From an uncultured Calothrix sp. (lineage in GTDB: Bacteria; Cyanobacteriota; Cyanobacteriia; Cyanobacteriales; Nostocaceae): a stretch of 51,982 nucleotides of DNA. Below, one piece after another: positions 44,378-51,982 of the stretch. The stretch covers positions 1 through 51,982 of the forward strand of contig CALJJQ010000119.1 in assembly GCA_937973965.1 (NCBI GenBank), read 5' to 3'. The notes below the pieces were generated by a model. It made no database searches. It worked only from the letters and a program-made list of their open reading frames with translations, and was not told the origin of the DNA. A program made the position numbers and the translations under genes. The number at the start of each line of letters is the position of its first letter. Position 1 is the stretch's first letter.

Positions 44378-44864
44378 CTTAGTTTGTAAGAATATTATGT
44401 CGAGAAGCATTGACTTTTCCTAATGACTTATACAGACGAAATCTTCAATATTGATGACTACAACTATCGGTCATTCAACTTTGAATTTCTCCTCAAAATA
44501 CCAGGGTTTTTATTCCTTTAACTGTAGGCTTAATCGTACCAATACTTCTCTTTATAGAGATTCTATCCCCAGAATCAATCTGCCGGCATATCCAATACCT
44601 ATTTAATACCCCATTAACGAAAAAAATATTTCCTGTGATATAACTACAAATCTATCTTTTGGTAAAATAGTATATAAAAATCTTGTACTGGTTGGCGGAA
44701 ATATCCAGACCATTTATCTGGTGATTATGCTCTGCGTGGTCACCCAGTAAATGAAGGCTACCGCCTTCATTCACGAGGCTGGAGCCTCACACCCTTGGAC
44801 TCCCACACGGAGCATGGGAGCTAGGAAAACAAGCTTCTCCGTAGGAGTCGCCACGATAATTAAA
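44378..44864. other. Spacer with a multi-hairpin element
   Basis: No gene seen. The element at 44684-44829 fills the half next to thiD; the other half is AT-rich and should contain the promoter of the large repeat protein. Confidence 0.55.
44684..44829 (+). repeat. Multi-hairpin dispersed element, copy 3
   Basis: Begins TGTACTGGTTGGCGGAAATA and has four successive stems: CTGGTGATTATGC / GCGTGGTCACCCAG, AATGAAGGC / GCCTTCATT, GAGGCTGGAGCCTC, and CTCCCACAC / GCATGGGAG. Order matches copies 1 and 2. Confidence 0.75.
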
Positions 44865-45680
44865 TTAAACCTGACTCAACAAAGGGAAAAAATGACCGAC
44901 GGGACCTTGACCACTACCGATATTCAAGGCATGTTTCAGGGCGTTCGTTACATACAGTTTAGCATTGACGACGGCTGTAAATAAATCCTGTTGCCGAGCC
45001 AAATTAGCCGCGATCGCAGCTGATAGGGTGCATCCTGTGCCGTGGGTATTTTTTGTTGGGATATTTTCGGTTGTCAACACTTCTAATCTAGTTCCATCAA
45101 AAAACACATCTATTCCCCGTGCTTCTCCGCTCATCCCCCCACCTTTAACTAATACAGCTTGGGGTTGTAAATCTGTGAAAATCTTTTCTGCCGCAGCTTT
45201 CATCCCATCTAAACAATTAATTTCCCATCCTGTAAAAATTTGCGCCTCATAACGGTTAGGAGTCGTAATTAATGCTTTTGGAACTAGCTCATGCTTCAGT
45301 AATTCGACGGATTGATCATCAATTAACTGCGCTCCCGTCCGCGACACCATCACCGGGTCTACAACTAACTTGGGAATATTTACAGCTTCCACTTGGGAAA
45401 CCACGCTACCAATAATCTCCCCATTTAACAACATCCCCGTTTTTGCCGCTTGCACACCAATATCATCCACCACCGCTCGAATTTGTGCAGCTACCCCTTC
45501 CCCAGAAATGGCATCTACCCGTGTCACACCTAATGTATTTTGGGCTGTCACACAAGTCACCGCACTCGTACCATGCACACAATGAAAGGCAAAAGTCCGT
45601 AAATCAGCCTGAATCCCCGCACCACCACCACTATCAGAACCCGCAATTGTCAAAGCTACAGGAATATTTGGTTGATTCAT
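44865..45680 (-). CDS. thiD: Hydroxymethylpyrimidine/phosphomethylpyrimidine kinase
   Basis: 271 residues, ribokinase-like fold. ThiD phosphorylates HMP and then HMP-P to give HMP-PP for thiamine synthesis. Visible blocks: LTIAGSDSGGGAGIQADLRT at the substrate pocket, VVDPVMVSRTGAQLI, TPNRYEAQIFTG, VLVKGGGMSG, and the anion hole and catalytic base region TKNTHGTGCTLSAAIAANLA. All are complete. The length is usual for the family. It is a single gene; no TPP riboswitch pattern was recognised upstream (45681-45800). Confidence 0.96.
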   Translation of the reverse strand: MNQPNIPVALTIAGSDSGGGAGIQADLRTFAFHCVHGTSAVTCVTAQNTLGVTRVDAISGEGVAAQIRAVVDDIGVQAAKTGMLLNGEIIGSVVSQVEAVNIPKLVVDPVMVSRTGAQLIDDQSVELLKHELVPKALITTPNRYEAQIFTGWEINCLDGMKAAAEKIFTDLQPQAVLVKGGGMSGEARGIDVFFDGTRLEVLTTENIPTKNTHGTGCTLSAAIAANLARQQDLFTAVVNAKLYVTNALKHALNIGSGQGPVGHFFPLLSQV

Positions 45681-46096
45681 ATTTTGATTTGAGATTTTAG
45701 ATTTGGGATTTGGAATTTAGAATACATTATTGACACTATGACAGCAAAAATATTTTTCTCGTTTGAAAATAGGGAGTGGGGAGTGGGGAGTAGGAAGTAG
45801 CCTTCATGTACTGCACATACCAGAAAGTATGAAAGTGGTTTTTCCCCGCTCCCGACTTACTTTCCACTCAGTAGAAAAGTGAACCCATTACTCAATGCCG
45901 ATAATTTTCTTGCGAGAAATACAGGTTCTAAGCTAATGTGCAGACAAAAATCTCAAATTATTTTAAGCTGCATTTGGAGCGAGTTAACTGTAAGTGTTGA
46001 GTAACGGCTGAGTTTTCTTTCTATTCCCTACTCCCTAAAAATTTTAAGAGTTTGCTCCAAATCCGGGTTAAGCGCTCAACAATTTACCTCCTACAA
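45681..46096. other. Spacer with low-complexity and repeat remnants
   Basis: No gene seen. It contains GGGAGTGGGGAGTGGGGAGTA, a TTTTCTTGCGAGAAAT end of the TTTCTCACAA family (about 45909-45922), and AAATCTAAAATCTC-type runs. Confidence 0.5.
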
Positions 46097-47371
46097 CTAA
46101 GCTAACCAAAAATCCTGGGCAAAGCGGATGCAATACAGGAATAATAATAAACCAAAAAAGCAAATGATTCCCCTGCCCCATTTGGGATATTTAGCACAGA
46201 GAAAACCAATGGCGATAAATATAGGTGCGATCGCATAAATGTATCTGTCTACGGAGGCTGTTAAACCCGTATTCAGCGCAATTCCGTAGGATAAAAAACC
46301 ATAGGTGGCGGCGGTTAGGGTGATTTTTGGAGCATAATAAATTAATAAACCCAAACCGCCAAAGATAAACACGAGTTTGAATAGGGAATCGCCAACCATT
46401 AACCACAGGATTAACCATAATCCCCAAAAACCGTAACGGACTTTGGTTATACCGAGTTGGTGACGAAAATATATCAGTAACCCCGCCGCACCAACAACAC
46501 CTGCAAGTTGTAGCAAATAGCTGGGGTCTTTGATATATCCAGCAGTCACATTTTTGCCCCCCAGCAAAACTTGGAGTAACATCAATAACCAACCATGAGC
46601 CGCAAACCCAGTGGAACTACGCCATCCCTTTTGAGCATGGAGAAACGCTAAACCATCGCCAAACTGGAGCCAACAGAATAGACTAAACAGACAAATACCA
46701 ATTGCGATCGCCAAACTTGCAGCATAGGCTGGAATCGGTCGTTTCTGTCGCCACGCAGTCCATAAAAACGCTGGAATTAACGCCACACCAGTAATCCGCG
46801 TTGCTGTCCCTAATCCTCCCCAAATACCCACCCAAATATATTGTTTGCGTTCAAAGGCGCGTAATGCCGCAATACTAAAGAGTAAAAATAACCCTTCCGT
46901 GTACATCACTGACCCGTAGAGGGAATAAGGACACCAAGCCAAGGCTGTCGTTGACCATCGAGCAACCTCCCGACCGTGAAATTCTTCTGTCCACCAATAG
47001 AATAAAATGAGCGAGAATAAAAAAGCCAGATTATTAATTAATAAACCACTCTCCACCACCGGAATACCAGTACGGGAAAGTAGCCAAATTAATAACGGGT
47101 ACAGAGGAAAAAAAGCGATCGCATATTGGTTATTGTCTAAATTATCACCGAAATGACTGCCATAATTGTAACCCTCGACAGCGATTTTGTAGTACCAACC
47201 ACTATCCCAAGCAAATAAAGTATCCCACCAACCCTTTTCCATCACTGTCGGGGTGACAAGTGGCATAATTACCAACATCACCCCAAACACAACCAACCTG
47301 CTAGATATCCACATCAAACAGGGGAAACGAATCTTTTTTGGGAGTAATTTTATACTAACTACGCGTTCCAT
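46097..47371 (-). CDS. PIG-V-like membrane glycosyltransferase
   Basis: 424 residues from the ATG at 47369-47371 (MERVVSIKLLPKK). About ten membrane segments are expected. The motif region WWDTLFAWDSGWYYKIAVEG matches the lumenal or periplasmic acid loop of mannosyltransferases related to Gpi18/PIG-V, and YGSVMYTEGLFLLFSIAALR + AF and GLGTATRITGVALIP are the following helices. Such enzymes transfer a sugar from a polyprenyl-phosphate donor at the outer face of the membrane. Donor and acceptor are unknown. The small anchored protein gene upstream (64 nt to this start) is on the same strand, so the two may be one operon. Confidence 0.88.
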   Translation of the reverse strand: MERVVSIKLLPKKIRFPCLMWISSRLVVFGVMLVIMPLVTPTVMEKGWWDTLFAWDSGWYYKIAVEGYNYGSHFGDNLDNNQYAIAFFPLYPLLIWLLSRTGIPVVESGLLINNLAFLFSLILFYWWTEEFHGREVARWSTTALAWCPYSLYGSVMYTEGLFLLFSIAALRAFERKQYIWVGIWGGLGTATRITGVALIPAFLWTAWRQKRPIPAYAASLAIAIGICLFSLFCWLQFGDGLAFLHAQKGWRSSTGFAAHGWLLMLLQVLLGGKNVTAGYIKDPSYLLQLAGVVGAAGLLIYFRHQLGITKVRYGFWGLWLILWLMVGDSLFKLVFIFGGLGLLIYYAPKITLTAATYGFLSYGIALNTGLTASVDRYIYAIAPIFIAIGFLCAKYPKWGRGIICFFGLLLFLYCIRFAQDFWLA

Positions 47372-47434
47372 TTTATATTCAAGCTTTTTCTGGGCTAAAA
47401 CCACAACTAAAAAAGACCACTAGTCGGCTACTCC

Positions 47435-47848
47435 CTAACTTCTTAAGCGTCCTTGCAAAAACTTACCCCATTCATTGGCTAGGGGAACTTCGGTAAAAGG
47501 GATTTGAACAGATTCAGAGGAATTTTTGAATCGGAATTCTAAGGCGATATTTCCTGCTTTTGGTGGTAGGGTATCAAACTCGATTGGTGTATTATTGACT
47601 AGTAAGCGAACCTGCTGGACATCATCCAAGCAAAAAGTTTGAAGGGAAACCGGGGCATTCACTGCGGGCTTTCCCCAGGTGATTTTATTGTCTTTTTGAC
47701 CTAAAACTGCGTAGATATCGTATTTAGCACGGTCAAAATTTTCCGCCCAAGCCTTATATGCCTCGATTTTTTGATATTCCCTTGCACCTTGCCATGCTAG
47801 CCAAAAGAAGATAATTAACAAAGGTAGCCAAAATAGACCGCGTTCCAT
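47435..47848 (-). CDS. Membrane-anchored small protein, function unknown
   Basis: 137 residues. A single N-terminal membrane segment (GLFWLPLLIIFFWLAWQG) is followed by a soluble domain that seems rich in beta strands (AVLGQKDNKITWGKP, VQQVRLLVNNTPIEF, NIALEFRFKNSSESVQIPF). No family is recognised. It lies just upstream of the PIG-V-like gene on the same strand, so it may be an accessory of that transferase. The ATG at 47848 has no strong ribosome site. Confidence 0.72.
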   Translation of the reverse strand: MERGLFWLPLLIIFFWLAWQGAREYQKIEAYKAWAENFDRAKYDIYAVLGQKDNKITWGKPAVNAPVSLQTFCLDDVQQVRLLVNNTPIEFDTLPPKAGNIALEFRFKNSSESVQIPFTEVPLANEWGKFLQGRLRS

Positions 47849-48172
47849 AGTTTCTGTTAAGTATAGTTTATAAAAGGGCAGGGGAGCGGAGGGGAAAAGT
47901 GAATGATTATATTGTATATTTCAGCCTTTAGACTTTACACAGTCAACAAGTAAGCTTTTCAGCTAAACGGTTAATAGTCAACCGTCAACAAAATTAAAGG
48001 GAAATGTCTTAGCGTGCAAAGCATAATTTTTATCAACTATTTTCCAGATTTTTCCTGCTTCCTGTCTCCTGACGACCGTATTCTTCGTATTCTTAATTTA
48101 CAAAATCCACCCAGTCGAGTTTGTATAAGTTATCGTAGTGAACTATAGGCTTTCTATTGTAGATGGATTAAT
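47849..48172. other. Spacer between divergent genes
   Basis: 324 bp between the small anchored protein and the subtilase. A GGTTAATAGTCAACCGTCAAC phrase recalls the interior of the AGCAATCC-type elements. No gene seen. Confidence 0.45.
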
Positions 48173-50101
48173 ATGCGAAGGCTAATAATATCTGGTTTAT
48201 TTGTAATTGCATTGTGTTTAACTTTAGTTAATTTTGTCAGTGGGCGTGGACTTGCTGTCAAGGGTGAGTATGACACAATTTTGTTAAATTTTCGCGAGGA
48301 TATTCCCAGGGAAGCAGTTAAAAACGATTTGAGAGCGATCGCTAGTTTATTTCAGGTGACACCCAAGTTGGATAATGAGTTTTCCGCGCGGGACAATGTT
48401 TATATTATTCAAGGTGATAAAACCCGTCTCCAGGAACTCAGACAGTCTGAATTTGCCAAAAATACTGAGTATATCGAACCCAATTACATCTACAAACTTC
48501 CAAAATTGGGTAATCCGCGCTTCGGTCAAGTGACACGGGTCGGGAATATCCTTCCTGTAAATGCCGACGAAAGTGGGATTAATGACAGTAATGCAGAACA
48601 GCCGAAGTCTGCTACCGCACCGAATGACCCCATGTATGACCGACAATGGCATATGCAAGCGGTGGATGTGGAAGGTGCCTGGCAACACACCAAAGGTAAA
48701 GGTGTCACCGTAGCCGTTATTGATACGGGTATCACTAAAGTTCGCGATTTAGTGGAAACCAATTTTGTTAAGGGATACGATTTCGTCAACGGTAAGGAAG
48801 ATGCCAGCGACGATAACGGTCATGGAACCCACGTTGCAGGAACCATTGCTCAAGCTACCAATAACAGCTATGGTGTGGTGGGTGTAGCCTACGAAGCCAG
48901 TTTAATGCCCCTCAAGGTTCTCGATAGTTACGGTAGTGGTACGGTGGCTGATATTGCCGAAGCAATTCGCTTTGCCGCAGATAATGGAGCCGATGTCATT
49001 AACATGAGCCTAGGGGGTGGGGGCGAAAGCCAGTTAATGAAAGATGCTATTAACTACGCCCATAGTAAAGGTGTAGTTATCGTTGCGGCTGCGGGTAACG
49101 AAAATGACAATGGTGTCGCCTATCCCGCCCGATATCCCCACGTAATAGGGGTTTCCGCCACTGGTCGGGACGGAACTAAAGCCGATTATTCCAACTTTGG
49201 CGCTGGTGTGGATATTTCTGCCCCCGGTGGTAGCAGTGATGCACCGATTCTCCAGGAAACCGTTGATATGGACAACAAGGGACAGGGAACCTTCCTGGGT
49301 TTACAAGGAACCAGTATGGCATCCCCCCACGTCGCGGGAACCGCAGCCCTAATTAAAGCCAGTGGAGTCAAGGACCCCGACGCAGTCGAAAAAATCCTCC
49401 TCCAATCCGCCGAAGCAGTTAATGATGATATCCTCAACTACTATGGAGCTGGACGACTCAATGCCGCAGTTGCTGCTCAAAGCGCAACAGGAGGACAAGA
49501 CTTTTTCCAATGGCTATGGAACAACATCAAAGACATCTTCCAAGACTTTTTCCGTTGGTTATGGGATAACGGCTACCTCAACCCCGGATTCTGGATCGAT
49601 GGTGGTGCGATCGCTCTAATTCCCAAACTAATCATGGTCATCGGTTCCTACCTGATTGCCTGGTTTTTACGCACCTATTTTCCCTTTACCTGGACATGGA
49701 GTCTCGCGACAGGTCTGGTTGTAGGTAGCTCCGGATTCTTCCCCTTGAGAATGATCCACGTCTTTGATGTCCCCCACTGGCCATTCCGACTTGCTGGTAG
49801 TTCCATCGCCGAACTCGGTAACATCCTCCCCGGAACTGACCCCTTTAATCCCATTTTCGCCAGCGTCCTCATTCCCCTAGGATTAGCAGCTTTACTACTA
49901 GGACACCCATCCTGGAAATGGTTTGCCATCGGTTCCACCATCGGTATGACCGCATGTTTAGGAGTCAGTGCTATCTTCGACCCCGCAGTTTGGGGATTAG
50001 GTAGTGGCATCTTTGCCCGTTTATTTTTAGCAGTGAATGCGATCGCCTGCTACAAACTCGCCCATTTAATTATCTCCAATGAACCGAAAACTGTTTCGTA
50101 A
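48173..50101 (+). CDS. Subtilisin-family serine protease with C-terminal membrane domain
   Basis: 642 residues. A signal peptide or anchor (RLIISGLFVIALCLTLVNFV) comes first. Residues about 30-110 resemble a subtilisin propeptide. The S8 catalytic domain has D184 (VAVIDTG), H217 (GHGTHVAGT), oxyanion N309 (AAAGNEN) and S381 (GTSMASPHVAGT), so it should be active outside the plasma membrane. After about residue 435 an aromatic linker (FFQWLWNNIKDIFQDFFRWL) leads to five or so membrane segments (LIMVIGSYLIAWFL; FASVLIPLGLAALLLG; LFLAVNAIACYKLAHLI). A multi-pass tail is unusual for subtilases. It stands alone, with tandem repeats downstream. Confidence 0.93.
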   Translation: MRRLIISGLFVIALCLTLVNFVSGRGLAVKGEYDTILLNFREDIPREAVKNDLRAIASLFQVTPKLDNEFSARDNVYIIQGDKTRLQELRQSEFAKNTEYIEPNYIYKLPKLGNPRFGQVTRVGNILPVNADESGINDSNAEQPKSATAPNDPMYDRQWHMQAVDVEGAWQHTKGKGVTVAVIDTGITKVRDLVETNFVKGYDFVNGKEDASDDNGHGTHVAGTIAQATNNSYGVVGVAYEASLMPLKVLDSYGSGTVADIAEAIRFAADNGADVINMSLGGGGESQLMKDAINYAHSKGVVIVAAAGNENDNGVAYPARYPHVIGVSATGRDGTKADYSNFGAGVDISAPGGSSDAPILQETVDMDNKGQGTFLGLQGTSMASPHVAGTAALIKASGVKDPDAVEKILLQSAEAVNDDILNYYGAGRLNAAVAAQSATGGQDFFQWLWNNIKDIFQDFFRWLWDNGYLNPGFWIDGGAIALIPKLIMVIGSYLIAWFLRTYFPFTWTWSLATGLVVGSSGFFPLRMIHVFDVPHWPFRLAGSSIAELGNILPGTDPFNPIFASVLIPLGLAALLLGHPSWKWFAIGSTIGMTACLGVSAIFDPAVWGLGSGIFARLFLAVNAIACYKLAHLIISNEPKTVS

Positions 50102-50116
50102 TTCGTAATAGCCTGG

Positions 50117-50334
50117 TTATCTCGTCCCTACGCTCCGCGTGGGGACGCATTCCAAGAGGCTCTGCCTCCACATTCTTCAACCCAACCTACCCAATAATCA
50201 GGCTTTTAAGCCTAACTGAGCTATATTATCTCGTCCCTACGCTCCGCGTGGGGACGCATTCCAAGAGGGCTACTGCCTCTAAATTCTTCAACCCAACCTA
50301 CCCAATAATCAGGCTTTTAAGTCTAAAGACGCAC
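50117..50334. repeat. Two tandem copies of a 109-bp hairpin-bearing unit
   Basis: Copy 1 about 50117-50225, copy 2 about 50226-50334. Each has CGTCCCTACGC / GCGTGGGGACG, an AGAGGC..GCCTCT stem, ATTCTTCAACCCAACCTACC, and AGGCTTTTAAG. The second stem differs between copies (AGAGGCTCTGCCTC against AGAGGGCTACTGCCTCT) but still pairs. Confidence 0.85.
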
Positions 50335-50396
50335 GTAGTGCGGATCGACCGAAGAGTAATCCAAAATCCAAAATCTAAAATCCAAAATCCCCAACC

Positions 50397-50624
50397 ATGA
50401 GTATCAAAATCCAAGGAAAAATCGAACGCCGTGACATCGGTATGGGTGCATGGGCAATAATTAGCGAAGACGGCACGACCTACGAAATTCTACGCGGTGC
50501 CGATAAACAATTATTACAAGCCGGACAAACCGTCAACATCACCGGAACCATCCGCAAGGACGTAATGACAACAGCCATGATTGGTCCCATCCTCGAAGTC
50601 GAATCCTTTGAAATCCTTGAATAG
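50397..50624 (+). CDS. Small OB-like protein, function unknown
   Basis: 75 residues, start ATG at 50397. The strand-rich pattern (IKIQGKIERRDIGMGAWAII, then TYEILRG, TVNITGTIRKDV, and GPILEVESFEI) looks like a small OB-type barrel, similar to DUF5818-like proteins. No cysteine, signal peptide or membrane segment. It sits behind repeat DNA, which leaves only about 60 nt for a promoter or requires read-through from further upstream. A palindrome follows 44 nt past the stop and may end its transcript. Confidence 0.7.
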   Translation: MSIKIQGKIERRDIGMGAWAIISEDGTTYEILRGADKQLLQAGQTVNITGTIRKDVMTTAMIGPILEVESFEILE

Positions 50625-50667
50625 GGTAACAGAGAACGGTTTTTATCTGGTATCAAAGACGAATTTT

Positions 50668-50693
50668 GTAGAGACGCGATACATCGCGTCTCT
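50668..50693. repeat. GTAGAGAC-type palindrome, GCGATACATCGC core
   Basis: GTAGAGACGCGAT / ATCGCGTCTCT followed by TTTTT, so this copy looks like a true terminator of the small OB-like gene. Confidence 0.8.
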
Positions 50694-50824
50694 TTTTAAA
50701 TATCAGTAACCAAACAGAATTATTTACAGAAAGCATTAATTTTTCGTTAAAACAACAGATTTTTCTGCCCTCTCCGACATCACCAAAGAGTTGGGGTGAG
50801 GTTCATCAGAGAAGCATTTTCCTT

Positions 50825-50853
50825 GTAGAGACGTAGCATTGCAACGTCTCTAC
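50825..50853. repeat. GTAGAGAC-type palindrome, GTAGCATTGCAAC core
   Basis: GTAGAGACGTAGCA / TTGCAACGTCTCTAC, with one mismatch in the inner stem. It lies 69 nt upstream of the TPS-domain gene. Confidence 0.8.
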
Positions 50854-50921
50854 ATGTTCAACCGATACAAAAATCGTGATATATATGATTTAATTACGTA
50901 TTTTCACCAGTATCGACCGAA

Positions 50922-51982
50922 ATGATTCACAAATCATATCTATTCTGCCATCCATGTATTCTATTGGGCCTACTTTTGTGGTCGGGAACACCAACAAATG
51001 CCCAAATTGTTCCAGATAATACCTTGGGTGCAGAAGCTTCACGGGTGACACCCAATGCACTCATTAATGGTGGAATTGCGGATCGAATTGATGGTGGTGC
51101 AATTCGGGATGTGAATTTGTTTCACAGTTTTCGCGAGTTTAATGTTGGTGACGGTCAACGGGTTTATTTTGCGAATCCATCGGGAATTCAAAATATTCTG
51201 AGCAGGGTGACAGGTGGAAATCCCTCGAATATTTTCGGCACTTTGGGGGTGGATGGTGGCGCAAATTTATTTTTAATTAATCCTAACGGGATTTTATTTG
51301 GACAAAATGCCAGTTTAGATTTGCGGGGTTCCTTTGTGGGGACGACTGCAAATAGTGTCCAGTTTGGGAATCAAGGGTTGTTTAGCGCTACAAATCCGGA
51401 AGCACCCCCTTTGTTAACCATAAATCCCAGTGCTTTGTTATTCAACCAGATTAATCAAAATGCAGCCATCGTCAATCAATCCCAAGCACCTGCGGGGGTA
51501 AGTCCCAATGGTAATAATACAACCGGGTTGCGCGTACCTGATGGTAAAAGTTTATTGTTGGTGGGTGGGAGTATTAACTTAGCGGGTGGTAGTATTAGAG
51601 CCGATGACGGTAGGGTTGAGTTAACCGGTTTAGCAGCACCGGGAAGTGTGGGGTTGAGTCGAACAGGGGATATTTTCAGTTTAGATGTTCCGGTTGATAC
51701 TCCGCTAACAGATGTGTCTTTGGGTAATGGAAGTATAATTAGCGTTTTTGGTGACAGGGGTGGAGATGTTGCCATAAATGCAGGTAATATCCGATTCCAG
51801 AGTGCATTCATATTTGCGGGAATTGGTACTGGTCGGGGAACTGGGAATACCCAAGCTGGGAATGTGAGTTTAAATGCAACTGGTGCTATTTCTCTGGAGC
51901 AAGATAGCCATATTGATAATTCGGTGTACGGTAATGGCAAGGCTGGGAACGTATCTTTGCAAGCTGGTGGTAGTGTCAATAT
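50922..51982 (+). CDS. Filamentous-haemagglutinin-type (TPS domain) secreted protein, 3' end outside window
   Basis: 353 codons are visible. A signal peptide (MIHKSYLFCHPCILLGLLLW, cleavage near TNAQ) precedes a TPS domain: ADRIDGGAIRDVNLFHSFREF, FANPSGIQNILSRVTGGNPS, and LFLINPNGILFGQNASLDLR, with the NPNG(I/V)LFG motif typical of two-partner secretion substrates. Glycine- and asparagine-rich beta-helix-like repeats follow (AGNVSLNATGAISLEQDSHI; KAGNVSLQAGG) and run off the window. Such proteins cross the outer membrane through a TpsB/ShlB partner, not seen here. A frame on the opposite strand (51476-51979) is a shadow. Confidence 0.93.
   Translation, partial: MIHKSYLFCHPCILLGLLLWSGTPTNAQIVPDNTLGAEASRVTPNALINGGIADRIDGGAIRDVNLFHSFREFNVGDGQRVYFANPSGIQNILSRVTGGNPSNIFGTLGVDGGANLFLINPNGILFGQNASLDLRGSFVGTTANSVQFGNQGLFSATNPEAPPLLTINPSALLFNQINQNAAIVNQSQAPAGVSPNGNNTTGLRVPDGKSLLLVGGSINLAGGSIRADDGRVELTGLAAPGSVGLSRTGDIFSLDVPVDTPLTDVSLGNGSIISVFGDRGGDVAINAGNIRFQSAFIFAGIGTGRGTGNTQAGNVSLNATGAISLEQDSHIDNSVYGNGKAGNVSLQAGGSVN

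Noticed and set aside
45681-45800. Possible TPP riboswitch before thiD
   Set aside because: No CTGAGA or related TPP-aptamer core was found; the region is simple AAATC-type repeat DNA.
13100-50400. Runs of AATCCAAAATCCAAAATC as possible CRISPR-like repeats
   Set aside because: The units are short, irregular, lack unique spacers of constant length and occur throughout the spacers; simple repeats.

Overview
The window reads as chromosomal DNA of a filamentous, probably heterocyst-forming-type (Nostocales-like) cyanobacterium. The evidence is direct: many HIP1 octamers (GCGATCGC), cyanobacterial antenna genes of the IsiA/Pcb family, a cyanobacterial-type flavodoxin, a DesC-type acyl-lipid desaturase, and many dispersed short hairpins and MITE-like repeats in the spacers. 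No rRNA, tRNA, CRISPR array, complete insertion sequence or transposase gene was seen.

Layout. 1-8.4 kb: 3' part of a Ser/Thr kinase-WD40 gene, a small membrane protein, murJ, then a two-gene ATPase operon (P-loop ATPase overlapping a TPR-STAND ATPase) of unknown function. 8.4-9.8 kb: a long gene-poor spacer with an orphan terminator-like hairpin. 9.8-18 kb: secreted CAP protein, RNase D-like nuclease, phosphoribosyltransferase, Nudix hydrolase, pgk, a universal stress protein and two little-known proteins. 19-25.9 kb: WD40 protein with an unrecognised N-terminal region, SDH-type Clp-fold membrane protease, secreted TPR protein, and a TetR regulator fused to a degenerate tyrosine-recombinase-like domain. 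26.6-31.6 kb: desC, an NrtA/NrtB-like ABC pair without ATPase genes, an M23 peptidase and a polysaccharide deacetylase.

31.7-38.1 kb is an enlarged iron-stress (isi) locus. Leftward, two CP43-like antenna genes (2 nt apart) and flavodoxin isiB; rightward, canonical isiA, a fourth short CP43-like gene, and a small Cys-rich membrane protein. A Fur-box-like 15-mer lies upstream of the leftward operon. The genes together suggest replacement of ferredoxin by flavodoxin plus several chlorophyll antenna proteins under iron limitation. Directly next to it (38.1-40.1 kb) is a probable Septu (PtuA/PtuB) anti-phage system. 40.4-52 kb: LOG-family protein, a 1029-residue membrane protein with eight helical repeats, thiD, a PIG-V-like glycosyltransferase, a small anchored protein, a membrane-attached subtilase, a small OB-like protein, and the 5' part of a TPS-domain (filamentous haemagglutinin-type) secreted protein.

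The spacers hold at least five repeat families: a GTAGAGAC-type palindrome with covarying cores, a TTTCTCACAA-ended MITE-like family, an AGCAATCC-ended family, a TAAGTGCTGATGCAAAAT-ended family, and a ~120-145 bp multi-hairpin element. All functional calls come from reading sequence motifs by eye; no database search was run.
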